DNA from: an uncultured Christensenella sp.
GTDB taxonomy: Bacteria > Bacillota > Clostridia > Christensenellales > Borkfalkiaceae
DNA length: 64,000 nucleotides
Direction of reading: 5' to 3'
NCBI GenBank assembly: GCA_910585595.1
Contig: CAJUET010000002.1
Location: forward strand, 62,001 to 126,000
Part shown: in pieces, positions 37,005 through 45,022 of the stretch
How positions within the stretch are numbered: position 1 is the first letter of the stretch
Layout: the number at the start of each line of letters is the position of its first letter
The notes under the pieces: generated by a model
The model's database searches: none
What the model was told of the DNA's origin: nothing
Seen by the model: only the letters and a program-made list of their open reading frames with translations
Position numbers and translations under genes: made by a program

Positions 37005-37841
37005 TTAAAAAGGGAATATCTTCATTCTTTCATTTGGAGTATCGTTGGGCTGGTGCAACGTAAGATAGCGGTTTCCCTTTAAATCGGTAAAACACATACA
37101 GTGCCCGCCGTCCTCTTCAAATACGATCCGATCGAATTCGTAATTGCCGAACACGCCGTTTCTGCTTACGCTCTTTATGACGGTGTAACCGCTCTTTCCG
37201 ACCGTAGACCAAAGCAAAACGATATTTCCATCCTCTTCGTACAAATAGGGTCCTTCCGCAATGTAGCCCTTTACCGTTCCTGTTTTATCCCGAACTTCGA
37301 TTGCGATTCCGCTGTTTTTGCCGCTGACGATTTTTTTCGGCTCGCCGATCAACTCCGTCAAATCTCCGCTGAGTTCCGCCAGATACAAACTGCCGTCGCC
37401 GTCTTTTGTTATCGGCGTCATCCACTCGTTGGAAAAACACAGATAAGGTTTGTTTTCAAAGACGAACAGCGTCGCGTCCAAACAACCCCAGCCTGCGGGG
37501 GTCACATATTTTTCCGTCAGCATTTTATAATCGCCGTCGACACGATCTGAAACGTAAATAAAACATCCCCTGCCGACGTCCTTGCGGTCCGCAGAGACGA
37601 TCAGATAGTATTTTCCGCGGTATTCGTGCAACTCGGGCGCCCAGATATTTTTATATGAAGAGAGCGAGCCGTCCGTCACCAGGACGCCCCTCTTTTCGAA
37701 CTCCTCCAAATCGCGGGAGACAAAGAGCTGCAAATCGCTCCCTCCTCCCCACGGGTCAGAACCCGTCGTGCCTATCAAATAATATATGCCGTTCTCGACG
37801 AGAACGAACGGATCTCTGATCTGAATTTCTTCTCTTTTCAT
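37005..37841 (-). CDS. GH43 family glycosidase (arabinanase/xylosidase-like), cytoplasmic
   Basis: This 278-residue single-domain propeller has D10 in QIRDPFVL, D in GCLDATLFVF and E in YIAEGPYLY, the GH43 base, modulator and acid. It has no signal peptide, so it should cleave imported arabinosyl or xylosyl oligosaccharides. Its ATG lies 4 bases after the hemW stop, so it appears to be the last cistron of the lepA operon. This is far from the glycan locus, and no regulator of its own is evident. Confidence 0.85.
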   Translation of the reverse strand: MKREEIQIRDPFVLVENGIYYLIGTTGSDPWGGGSDLQLFVSRDLEEFEKRGVLVTDGSLSSYKNIWAPELHEYRGKYYLIVSADRKDVGRGCFIYVSDRVDGDYKMLTEKYVTPAGWGCLDATLFVFENKPYLCFSNEWMTPITKDGDGSLYLAELSGDLTELIGEPKKIVSGKNSGIAIEVRDKTGTVKGYIAEGPYLYEEDGNIVLLWSTVGKSGYTVIKSVSRNGVFGNYEFDRIVFEEDGGHCMCFTDLKGNRYLTLHQPNDTPNERMKIFPF

Positions 37842-37845
37842 ATGT

Positions 37846-38958
37846 TCAGTTCTCCATATACTCCGTTAAGATCTGATTTTGGACGTAGAGGTATTCTTCT
37901 TTGATAAAAGTAAAGTCCCCTTCCTCTTTCAAATAGGATAAAGTTTTTTTGTACGCTTGCGCAAAGTCCTCTTTCCAATCGCTGCCGAACGCCTTTCGGT
38001 ATTCCGAAGCGGAAATGCCCTTTGCCGTGCGCAAAGCAAGCATAACGAATTCGAACTTCGCGTCCTCCTTTTCCACCGTTTCGCTTTCGATGACGGGAAG
38101 AAAGCCCGAAAGAATGCACTTGATATACTCGTCCAGATTGAAAGTATTCGTAAAACGCTTTCCACACATGAAGGAGCTTGCCGAAACGCCGAAGCCGATA
38201 TATTCCCCGCGCTTCCAATAGTTGAGATTATGGCGGCTCTCGCAGCCCTTCTTTGCAAAATTGCTTACTTCGTAACGTTGATAGCCCTTCTCAGTCAAAA
38301 GCGCGTAACCGAAATCGTAGAGCGATCGCACCTCGTCGCCGTCGGGAAGCTCGCCGTTCAGATAATCCGTATAGATCGGCGTTCCGTCCTCGGGCGTCAG
38401 AGCGTACATGGAAATATGCTTCGCGCCCACGCCCGCGGCAAGTTCGATCGTCTTTTTTACGTCGTCCTTCGTCTGCCCCTTGATGCCGAGCATGACATCG
38501 ACCGAAAAGTTTTTACCCTTTAAAAGGGACGCGCAGGTCATGAATTCGCGCACCGTGTGAATGCGGTTCAGGTTTTCGAGCTGGGAATCTATCGCCGTTT
38601 GCAGTCCTACCGAATAGCGGTTGATCCCCGCGCTCGAATAGGTTCTGAGTTTGCTTTCGTTTACGGTTCCGGGATTCATCTCGATCGTCACTTCGGGATT
38701 TTTGTTCAAACGCAAGAGCTTGGTGATCTGCTTCATCGCGCCGTAAATATATTTGGGGTCGATGACGGAGGGCGTTCCCCCGCCGATATATACGGTATCG
38801 AAAACGTAGTCTTTCAACTCCTTACTGCGCATCTCGATTTCCTTATAGAGACAAGCCATATAAGATTCGGCAAAGCTGAGCTTATCGGGAAAGGAAGCAA
38901 AGTCGCAATAGGTACATTTCTGTTTACAGAACGGTATATGTAAATAAATTCCCGCCAT
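37846..38958 (-). CDS. hemW: HemW-type radical SAM protein
   Basis: This 370-residue protein has the radical SAM cluster CKQKCTYC (C11, C15, C18) right after MAGIYLHIPF, then GGGTPS and the HemN-like C-terminal domain. HemW binds heme and acts as a heme chaperone, and many annotations call it an oxygen-independent coproporphyrinogen oxidase. It lacks the longer N-terminus of true HemN. No heme synthesis genes are nearby. The ATG at 38958 shares one base with the preceding alkyltransferase stop (TAATG). The lepA-hemW neighbourhood is widespread in Firmicutes. Confidence 0.9.
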   Translation of the reverse strand: MAGIYLHIPFCKQKCTYCDFASFPDKLSFAESYMACLYKEIEMRSKELKDYVFDTVYIGGGTPSVIDPKYIYGAMKQITKLLRLNKNPEVTIEMNPGTVNESKLRTYSSAGINRYSVGLQTAIDSQLENLNRIHTVREFMTCASLLKGKNFSVDVMLGIKGQTKDDVKKTIELAAGVGAKHISMYALTPEDGTPIYTDYLNGELPDGDEVRSLYDFGYALLTEKGYQRYEVSNFAKKGCESRHNLNYWKRGEYIGFGVSASSFMCGKRFTNTFNLDEYIKCILSGFLPVIESETVEKEDAKFEFVMLALRTAKGISASEYRKAFGSDWKEDFAQAYKKTLSYLKEEGDFTFIKEEYLYVQNQILTEYMEN

Positions 38959-39263
38959 TATTCTCTCCAAAGATATTCATTCAAGTCGACGGATCCGTCG
39001 ACGACTTCCACGCCCTCGGAGCGCAAAAGCGAAGCCTGCACCTCCGAACCGCCGAACGCGAATTCGGGCGCGAGCCTTCCCATACGGTTGACTACCCTGT
39101 GGCAGGGCACTACGATAGGCGCGGGATTACGGTGCAACGCATTCCCCACCTGACGGCTCGCGCGCGGATGCCCGATCGCAAACGCAATCATGCCGTAGGT
39201 CACAACCTTACCCGCGGGTACGGTTTTCAGGTATTCGTATACTTTATCCGAAAATTCCGCCAT
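38958..39263 (-). CDS. MGMT-family DNA alkyltransferase, C-terminal domain only
   Basis: This 101-residue protein matches the DNA-binding, active-site domain of O6-alkylguanine-DNA alkyltransferase, with the helix-turn-helix GNALHRNP and active-site PCHRVV (C54). It lacks the N-terminal domain of Ogt/Ada. Alkyltransferase-like (ATL) proteins of this size usually replace the Cys with Trp; here Cys is kept, so direct alkyl transfer remains possible. It overlaps both lepA and hemW by one base (TAATG), implying tight coupling in the lepA operon. Confidence 0.85.
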   Translation of the reverse strand: MAEFSDKVYEYLKTVPAGKVVTYGMIAFAIGHPRASRQVGNALHRNPAPIVVPCHRVVNRMGRLAPEFAFGGSEVQASLLRSEGVEVVDGSVDLNEYLWRE

Positions 39264-41074
39264 TATTTATCCTTATTGGTTTTGAGTATTTCCATAAAGA
39301 CTTCGCTGGGGACTTCCACAGAGCCGATTTTCCGCATACGCTTTTTGCCCTCTTTCTGTTTTTCGAGGAGCTTTTTCTTTCGCGTAATATCGCCGCCGTA
39401 GCATTTGGCGAGAACGTCCTTCCTGACCGCCTTCACCGTTTCGCGGGCGATCACTTTTCCGCCCACCGCCGCCTGTACGGGAATTTCGAAAAGCTGACGG
39501 GGGATCGCGTCTTTAAGGTTTTCGCAAAGCGTTCTGCCGCGCGAATAAGCGTGATCCTCGTGCACGATCATCGAGAGAGCGTCGCATATTTCCCCGTTCA
39601 GGAGAATATCGAGTTTGACGAGTTTGCTCTTTTCGTAGCCTGCAAGCTCGTAATCGAAGCTTGCATAGCCGCGCGTGCGGCTCTTTAATTCGTCGAAAAA
39701 GTCATACACGATTTCGTTCAGAGGCAGACGGTAATTCAATTTCACTCTGCGCGGATCGAGATAGGTCATATCGCCGAACACGCCCCGCTTATCGCGGCAC
39801 AGATCCATAATGGGTCCCAAATAATCGGGCGGCGTGAAGATTTCCGCTTTGACGATGGGTTCCTCCATATAGTCGATATCCGAAGCGGGCGGCAGGTGCG
39901 AGGGGTTATCCACATAAAATTCCTCTCCGTCCGTCTTATGCACAAGATAGGAAACGGAGGGCGCGGTCGTAATAATTTCGAGGTTGAACTCCCTCTCGAT
40001 ACGCTCCTGCATGATCTCCATATGCAACAGCCCCAAAAAGCCGCAGCGGAACCCGAAGCCGAGCGCTGCGGAATTATCGGGCTCGAACGTGAGCGCCGCG
40101 TCGTTCAATTTCAGCTTTTGAATGGCGTCGCGCAAGTCCTGAAACTTGCTTCCGTCTAAAGGGAATATCCCGCAGAACACGACGGGCTGAACCTTCTTAT
40201 AACCGGGAAGCGGCTCCTTTGCGGGCTTTTCCGCATTCGTGAGCGTATCGCCTACGGCGACGTCCTGAATGGATTTAATACTTGCGGCAACGTAGCCGAC
40301 GTCCCCCGCGGTAAGCGAATCGATCGGTTGCAGACGGGGTGCAAACACGCCCGTCTCCGTCACCTCGTACACTTTTTCTGAAAGAAACGTTTTAATTTTG
40401 TCCCCTGCCTTCACGCTTCCGTCCATGACGCGCACAAAAAGAATTACGCCCTTGTAGTTATCGTAATAACTGTCGAAAATCAGTGCGGAGAGCGGAGCCT
40501 CGGTATCGCCCTGAGGGGGCGGAACGGACTTTACCACCGCCTCCAAAATATCGCGGATATTCGTTCCCTCTTTGGCGGAAACGCAGGGACAGCCCTCCGT
40601 ATCGAGTCCGATCACTTCTTCGATTTCCTTTTTCGTCTCGTCGATACGGGCAGACTGCAAATCGATTTTATTGATCGCGGGCACGATTTCCAAATCGTTA
40701 TCGAGGGCGAGATAGACGTTCGCAAGCGTCTGCGCTTCGATTCCCTGCGTGGCGTCCACCACCAAAACCGCTCCCTCGCACGCGGCAAGCGAACGGCTGA
40801 CCTCGTAGGTAAAGTCGACGTGCCCCGGTGTATCGATCAGATTGAAAACATATTCGTTCCCGTCGAGAGCATTATAGAACATTCTCACGGGCGTGAGCTT
40901 GATGGTGATGCCGCGTTCGCGCTCAATATCCATACTGTCGAGGAGCTGATCTTCCATATCCCTCTTGGAGACCTGTCCCGTGAGCTCCATGATCCGATCC
41001 GCAATGGTGCTCTTGCCATGGTCGATGTGCGCGATAATGCAGAAGTTACGAATATTTTGATTGGGTTTTGCCAT
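39263..41074 (-). CDS. lepA: Elongation factor 4 (LepA)
   Basis: This 603-residue ribosomal GTPase has G1 AHIDHGKS near the start, the DTPGHVD motif, NKIDL (G4) and the LepA-specific C-terminal domain (KGKKRMRKIG, then VFMEILKTNK). Its size is typical. It acts on stalled or back-translocated ribosomes and in initiation and assembly. The ATG at 41074 (MAKPNQN) has GGAG; longer N-terminal readings lack support. It heads the unit lepA, alkyltransferase, hemW and GH43. Confidence 0.97.
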   Translation of the reverse strand: MAKPNQNIRNFCIIAHIDHGKSTIADRIMELTGQVSKRDMEDQLLDSMDIERERGITIKLTPVRMFYNALDGNEYVFNLIDTPGHVDFTYEVSRSLAACEGAVLVVDATQGIEAQTLANVYLALDNDLEIVPAINKIDLQSARIDETKKEIEEVIGLDTEGCPCVSAKEGTNIRDILEAVVKSVPPPQGDTEAPLSALIFDSYYDNYKGVILFVRVMDGSVKAGDKIKTFLSEKVYEVTETGVFAPRLQPIDSLTAGDVGYVAASIKSIQDVAVGDTLTNAEKPAKEPLPGYKKVQPVVFCGIFPLDGSKFQDLRDAIQKLKLNDAALTFEPDNSAALGFGFRCGFLGLLHMEIMQERIEREFNLEIITTAPSVSYLVHKTDGEEFYVDNPSHLPPASDIDYMEEPIVKAEIFTPPDYLGPIMDLCRDKRGVFGDMTYLDPRRVKLNYRLPLNEIVYDFFDELKSRTRGYASFDYELAGYEKSKLVKLDILLNGEICDALSMIVHEDHAYSRGRTLCENLKDAIPRQLFEIPVQAAVGGKVIARETVKAVRKDVLAKCYGGDITRKKKLLEKQKEGKKRMRKIGSVEVPSEVFMEILKTNKDK

Positions 41075-41099
41075 AATTTCTCCGGATAAACGTAAGTAC

Positions 41100-41128
41100 A
41101 TTATAATAAATATCGGGAATTTTTGCAA
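41100..41128 (-). promoter_or_regulatory. promoter of the lepA operon
   Basis: TTGCAA (41128-41123), a 17-base spacer, TATAAT (41105-41100) on the minus strand; +1 near 41093, giving a 19-base leader with GGAG. It is back to back with the GDPD promoter; the two -35 boxes are 6 bases apart. Confidence 0.85.
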
Positions 41129-41134
41129 CAACTA

Positions 41135-41163
41135 TTGCATTTTTCGGGAAAATTTGCTAAAAT
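41135..41163 (+). promoter_or_regulatory. promoter of the GDPD gene
   Basis: TTGCAT (41135-41140), a 17-base spacer, TAAAAT (41158-41163). The predicted +1 is base 41170, the A of the ATG itself. Confidence 0.8.
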
Positions 41164-41169
41164 AAAACT

Positions 41170-41907
41170 ATGGAACTTGATTTTATTCTAAAAAAGCCGA
41201 TCGCGCACCGCGGTCTGCATGATGAAAATAATCCCGAAAACAGTATTTCGGCATTTCAGGCGGCAATCGCCTGCGGTTATCCGATCGAAATGGACGTGCG
41301 CCTTTCCAAAGACGGAAAGATCGTCGTCTTTCACGACGACTCCCTTGACAGAGTTACGGGCGCGAATTTACTTGTAAAGGACTGTTCGTTTGAAGATTTA
41401 TCCGTTTTGCGCCTTGCCGGCAGTCAGGAACGCATTCCCCTGTTTTCCGATTTTTTAAAGGAAGTCAACGGGCAAGTGCCCCTTTTGATCGAGCTGAAAA
41501 ATATGCCCAGCGTAAACACGAAAGACTTTATTTCCTTCTTTTGCGAAGAACTCAAAGATTATAAAGGCGAATACGCCGTTCAGAGCTTTTCGCCCTTTTA
41601 TATCAGAGAATATAAAAAGCTCCGTCCCGATATTCCCGCGGGAATTCTTGCGACGGCAGGCTCGACGAAAAAGGATTTCGACGGCTCGCTCTTTTGGAGA
41701 ATCAAGGCACGCGCAGTAAAAAACATGAGCTTTAACAACAGCATCAAGCCCGACTTTATCAGCTATCACTTTAAGGACTATCCCAATAAAGCAACGGAAA
41801 AGTATACGGGTCCCAAACTCGGTTGGACGGTGCGTTCGCCCGAGGAAGAGAAAGCAGCAAGAAAGTACGCCGACAATATCATTTTCGAAGGCTACCGTCC
41901 CGAATAA
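41170..41907 (+). CDS. Glycerophosphodiester phosphodiesterase
   Basis: This 245-residue TIM-barrel enzyme splits glycerophosphodiesters to glycerol 3-phosphate and an alcohol. It has the GDPD signature IAHRGLHDENNPENS (catalytic His and Arg near residues 13-14), then EMDVRLSKDGKIVVFHDD with the metal-binding Glu and Asp and the second catalytic His. There is no signal peptide, so it is cytoplasmic. No ribosome-binding site precedes the ATG, and the promoter places +1 on the start codon, so the mRNA is predicted leaderless. Confidence 0.9.
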   Translation: MELDFILKKPIAHRGLHDENNPENSISAFQAAIACGYPIEMDVRLSKDGKIVVFHDDSLDRVTGANLLVKDCSFEDLSVLRLAGSQERIPLFSDFLKEVNGQVPLLIELKNMPSVNTKDFISFFCEELKDYKGEYAVQSFSPFYIREYKKLRPDIPAGILATAGSTKKDFDGSLFWRIKARAVKNMSFNNSIKPDFISYHFKDYPNKATEKYTGPKLGWTVRSPEEEKAARKYADNIIFEGYRPE

Positions 41908-41922
41908 TTATGTTTAAAACAT

Positions 41923-41955
41923 CCGCCCCCGACGTCATGTCGGGGGCGGTAAATT
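41923..41955. terminator. Bidirectional terminator
   Basis: CCGCCCCCGAC, loop GTCAT, GTCGGGGGCGG followed by TAAATTTTT, between the convergent GDPD and iscU-like genes. Confidence 0.85.
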
Positions 41956-41956
41956 T

Positions 41957-42397
41957 TTAATGCTTACAATGTTCGCAGTCGTGCAGGTGAAGGTTGCACT
42001 TTTCTTTGATTTCCTCTTCCGTCATTTTCCCCTGCTTTCTGTAATAGTCGGCGATCGCCTCGTGGATTGCCTCCTCCGCCAGAAGCGAACAGTGAACTTT
42101 GACGGGCGGAAGTCCGTCCAAAGCCTCGACGACGTCGCTGTTTTTGAGCTTTAACGCCTCTTCCACCGTTTTGCCTTTGACCATCTCGGTGGAGATACTG
42201 CTCGTTGCAATGGCGGCGCCGCAGCCGAACGTTTTGAATTTAACGTCGACGATCACGTCGTTTTCGATTTTGAGATACATCTTCATGATGTCCCCGCATA
42301 CGGGGTTACCCACTTCTCCCACGCCCGAAGCGTCGTCGATTTTCCCGACGTTTCTCGGGCTCGTATAGTGATCGATCACCTTTTCCGAATAATCCAT
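41957..42397 (-). CDS. Iron-sulfur cluster scaffold protein (IscU/NifU N-terminal type)
   Basis: This 146-residue scaffold receives sulfur from the cysteine desulfurase encoded next to it. Ligand cysteines are C34 (NPVCGD), C59 (FGCGAA) and C103 (VHCSLL), with D36 present. The C-terminal tail adds CNLHLHDCEHCKH, a Cys/His-rich extension seen in clostridial NifU-like proteins. It starts 1 base after the iscS-like stop, and GGAGG lies in the junction. It is the last gene of iscR-iscS-iscU. Confidence 0.93.
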   Translation of the reverse strand: MDYSEKVIDHYTSPRNVGKIDDASGVGEVGNPVCGDIMKMYLKIENDVIVDVKFKTFGCGAAIATSSISTEMVKGKTVEEALKLKNSDVVEALDGLPPVKVHCSLLAEEAIHEAIADYYRKQGKMTEEEIKEKCNLHLHDCEHCKH

Positions 42398-42398
42398 T

Positions 42399-43568
42399 TC
42401 AATTTCCTCCCGCGACCCTTTCGTATAAGGGCGACATTTCTCTTAATTTATTTACGATTTCAACAAGGCTCTCCACAAGAAAATCGATTTCCTCTTTCGT
42501 GTTGTATTTCCCGATCGAAATTCGCAGCGAGCCGTGCGCGATCTCGTGCTTTAAGCCGATCGCAAGCAATACGTGCGAAGGATCGAGCGAACCCGAGGTA
42601 CAGGCGCTTCCGCTCGAAGCACAGATCCCCTTTAAGTCGAGATTGAGCAATAGCCCCTCGCCCTCGATAAACTCAAACGAAATATTGCTCGTGCCCGCAA
42701 GCCGTTTTTTCTGATCGCCGTTTCTCTTGATATAGGGAATGCGCTTTTCAACTTCCGCTTCGTAGTAATCGCGAAGAGCGCGAACTCTGCTGTTCTTCTC
42801 TTGCAGTTCCGCATAAGAGAGCTCCATTGCCGCCGCAAGCCCTACAATGCCCGCAACATTCTCCGTGCCGGCGCGTCTGCCCTTCTCCTGATGACCGCCG
42901 TCAACAAATCTTTCAAAGCGCACGCCCGATTTTACATACAGCGCGCCCACTCCTTTGGGTCCGTGGAATTTATGCGCGGAGAGCGACAGACTGTCGATTC
43001 CCAATTCCTTTACGTCGATCCATTCGCTTCCGACCGCCTGCACCGCGTCCGTGTGGAAGAACACACCGTGCCGCTTGGCGATTTCCCCGATTTCCTTTAC
43101 GGGTTGAAGAGTTCCGATCTCGTTGTTCGCAAACATGACGGAAATGAGAATCGTATCCTCTCTGATAGAATTTTCGAGTTCTTTCAAATCGAGGATCCCG
43201 TTTCCGTCCACCGAAATATAGGTGACGTCAAAGCCTTCCCGTTCAAGCGCCTTGCACGTTTCCAAAACCGCAGGGTGTTCGATTTTGGAAGTGATAATAT
43301 GCTTGCCCTTATCGCGATACCGTCTTGCGATCCCCTTGATCGCGGTATTGTCGCTCTCGCTACCGCTCGCGGTAAAGTAAATTTCGGTCGGCTCGCAGTT
43401 TAAAATTTTCGCAACCGTTGCCCTCGCCTCTTCCACCGCCTTGCGCGCGGTCTTTGCAGGCTTATAGATCGCCGAAGGATTCCCGTACTCTTCCGTAAGG
43501 TACGGCAGCATTCTATCGAGCACTCTTTTATCGAGCTTCGTCGTAGACGCATTGTCGAGATAAATCAT
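42399..43568 (-). CDS. Cysteine desulfurase (IscS/NifS family)
   Basis: This 389-residue PLP enzyme releases sulfur from cysteine for cluster assembly. The PLP lysine is in SLSAHKFHGPKG, and the catalytic cysteine is in the flexible loop GSACTSGSLDPSH (class I, IscS/NifS type). The N-terminus MIYLDNASTT is typical. AAGGAG precedes the ATG. It lies 72 bases after the Rrf2-type regulator gene and directly before the scaffold gene. Confidence 0.95.
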   Translation of the reverse strand: MIYLDNASTTKLDKRVLDRMLPYLTEEYGNPSAIYKPAKTARKAVEEARATVAKILNCEPTEIYFTASGSESDNTAIKGIARRYRDKGKHIITSKIEHPAVLETCKALEREGFDVTYISVDGNGILDLKELENSIREDTILISVMFANNEIGTLQPVKEIGEIAKRHGVFFHTDAVQAVGSEWIDVKELGIDSLSLSAHKFHGPKGVGALYVKSGVRFERFVDGGHQEKGRRAGTENVAGIVGLAAAMELSYAELQEKNSRVRALRDYYEAEVEKRIPYIKRNGDQKKRLAGTSNISFEFIEGEGLLLNLDLKGICASSGSACTSGSLDPSHVLLAIGLKHEIAHGSLRISIGKYNTKEEIDFLVESLVEIVNKLREMSPLYERVAGGN

Positions 43569-43640
43569 AACTTCTCCTTTGAATTCATACCCGTCAAGTA
43601 GGATTTATTAACGAAAATAAAAGGCAATAACGCCTTATCA

Positions 43641-44033
43641 TTACTTAGAAATCAAATCGGAAAGCTTTACGCTCTGCAAATATTCCGTGATCAAACCGTC
43701 CAATTTTTCCCAACAGCTAAGGCTGGGGCACGCGTTCATTCGCCCGCACTTGTTTTCAAGACAGGGCGCAAGCTTGGGAAGATCGCCCGTCACCGCCAAA
43801 ATTTCTCTGACGCTGTACTCTTCTGGCGCCCTCACGAGACGGTAGCCGCCCTGCGCGCCTCGCACGCTCAATATGAGATTCGCCTTCAAGAGCATCGAGA
43901 TAATTTTTTCGGTGTATTTTGCGGAAGCCTCCTGCGTTTTCGAAAGTTCCGAAACGGAGAGAAACCCGTCGCCGTGTCTGGCAAGCTCCACCATAATTCT
44001 GACCGCGTATCTGCCCATGGAAGAAATCTTCAT
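43641..44033 (-). CDS. Rrf2-family regulator (IscR-like)
   Basis: This 130-residue winged-helix repressor starts MKISSMGRYAVRIMVELA. The recognition helix region is SAKYTEKIISMLLKANLI, and the cluster-binding cysteines lie in PCLENKCGRMNACPSLSCW (four Cys in the loop, three typical). It precedes iscS and iscU genes and probably senses Fe-S status to control its own operon. No clear ribosome-binding site is seen. The leader of about 33 bases holds a weakly symmetric TACTGATTCGGTAGGA segment where an operator would be expected. Confidence 0.9.
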   Translation of the reverse strand: MKISSMGRYAVRIMVELARHGDGFLSVSELSKTQEASAKYTEKIISMLLKANLILSVRGAQGGYRLVRAPEEYSVREILAVTGDLPKLAPCLENKCGRMNACPSLSCWEKLDGLITEYLQSVKLSDLISK

Positions 44034-44072
44034 AACCGCACCGTTTCATATCCTACCGAATCAGTATGATTT

Positions 44073-44101
44073 ATTATAGCTTTTATACAACGGCTTGTCA
44101 A
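44073..44101 (-). promoter_or_regulatory. promoter of iscR-iscS-iscU
   Basis: A perfect consensus TTGACA (44101-44096), a 17-base spacer, TATAAT (44078-44073) on the minus strand; +1 near 44066. A promoter this strong suggests that repression is important. Bases 44048-44067 downstream are the likely operator position. Confidence 0.9.
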
Positions 44102-44119
44102 CTGTTTTCCGAAAGAAAA

Positions 44120-44350
44120 TTATAAGCGGGAGAAAATCTTTTTGCGCTCGCTAACGCTCTTCACTTCAAACCCCGCCTCCTTTACGATCGAAATAAGCTC
44201 TTCGTCGGAGAGCGAAGATTCCACCAAAATTACATCTTTCTTATAATTGGCGCGCGCGCCCGAAACGCCGTCACACAGCAACAGCTTTTTTTCGGCACGC
44301 TCCGCACATTTTTTACAGCACATTCCTTCTGTTTTTATGATTTTTTTCAT
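44120..44350 (-). CDS. Small HMA-domain metal-binding protein
   Basis: This 76-residue single heavy-metal-associated domain begins MKKIIKTEGMCCKKCAERAE. The metal motif CCKKC carries an extra Cys compared with CopZ (GMxCxxC). The remainder predicts the usual beta-alpha-beta-beta-alpha-beta fold. It is probably a copper or other soft-metal chaperone. No ATPase gene is adjacent; the P-type ATPase at 54170 has its own HMA domain. Start chosen at 44350 because the family begins there. The promoter puts +1 on this ATG, so the mRNA is predicted leaderless. Confidence 0.75.
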   Translation of the reverse strand: MKKIIKTEGMCCKKCAERAEKKLLLCDGVSGARANYKKDVILVESSLSDEELISIVKEAGFEVKSVSERKKIFSRL

Positions 44351-44356
44351 AATATC

Positions 44357-44385
44357 ATTGTACCACGGTTTTTTGGGACAGGCAA
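44357..44385 (-). promoter_or_regulatory. promoter of the small HMA gene
   Basis: TTGCCT (44385-44380), a 17-base spacer, TACAAT (44362-44357) on the minus strand; +1 coincides with the A of the ATG at 44350. Confidence 0.75.
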
Positions 44386-44440
44386 GCAGGTTTACCAAAA
44401 AATTCTTTTCGACAAAATACAATAAAATTTGAAATTGGCA

Positions 44441-44469
44441 TTGAAAAATATAAAAGATTATGTTATAAT
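44441..44469 (+). promoter_or_regulatory. promoter of hydCBA
   Basis: TTGAAA (44441-44446), a 17-base spacer, TATAAT (44464-44469); +1 near 44476, a leader of about 55 bases ending in AGGAGG. No convincing Rex half-site pair (TTGTTAA) is seen. Confidence 0.85.
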
Positions 44470-44530
44470 AAAACGAGTGAACAAAAGTCGCCGCTTTTGA
44501 ATGCGGTGCACAACAGATAGGAGGTCATAT

Positions 44531-45022
44531 ATGGAACAATGCACAGCGTGCGGAACTGCGGAACAGCTTAAAAAATTGCAGGCCGTGATCAATGAATCAC
44601 GCGAAACTCCCGGTTGTCTCATGCACATCTTACAGGAAGCTCAGGCAATCTACGGTTACCTGCCCTTGGAAGTACAGAAAACGATTGCGGAGGGTCTCGG
44701 AATTTCCCTTTCGGAGGTTTACGGAGTGGCAACCTTCTATTCGCAATTCTCGTTGAAACCCAAGGGAAAACACCGCATCAGCGTATGTCTCGGAACCGCT
44801 TGCTATGTAAAGGGCTCCGACAAAATTTTGGAAGAAGTTGAAAAAGAACTCGGAATCAAATGCGGCGAATGCACCGCGGACGGGCTGTTTTCAATCGACA
44901 GCTGCCGCTGCGTCGGCGCCTGCGGACTTGCACCCGTTATGATGATCGGCGAAGAGGTTTACGGTAAACTTACGCCGGATATGGTAAAGGGAATACTCGA
45001 TTCTTACAGGGAGGAAAAGTAA
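44531..45022 (+). CDS. hydC: Electron-bifurcating hydrogenase subunit C (NuoE-like)
   Basis: This 163-residue thioredoxin-fold [2Fe-2S] protein has its four ligands in CLGTACYVKG and SCRCVGACG. An extra N-terminal pair, CTACG, occurs in clostridial homologues. It is the small subunit of the NAD(H)-linked [FeFe] hydrogenase complex encoded with HydB and HydA. ATG 44531 follows a consensus AGGAGG. The stop shares one base with the hydB start (TAATG), indicating coupling. An equivalent name in NADP-reducing systems is HndA. Confidence 0.92.
   Translation: MEQCTACGTAEQLKKLQAVINESRETPGCLMHILQEAQAIYGYLPLEVQKTIAEGLGISLSEVYGVATFYSQFSLKPKGKHRISVCLGTACYVKGSDKILEEVEKELGIKCGECTADGLFSIDSCRCVGACGLAPVMMIGEEVYGKLTPDMVKGILDSYREEK

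Noticed and set aside
44048..44067. Possible IscR operator between the -10 box and the iscR ATG
   Set aside because: The position is right but the symmetry is weak and I could not match it confidently to a known Rrf2 motif, so it is mentioned only in the gene entry.
44401..44530. Rex-type redox operator upstream of hydCBA
   Set aside because: No TTGTTAA/TTAACAA-like inverted pair is visible near the promoter.
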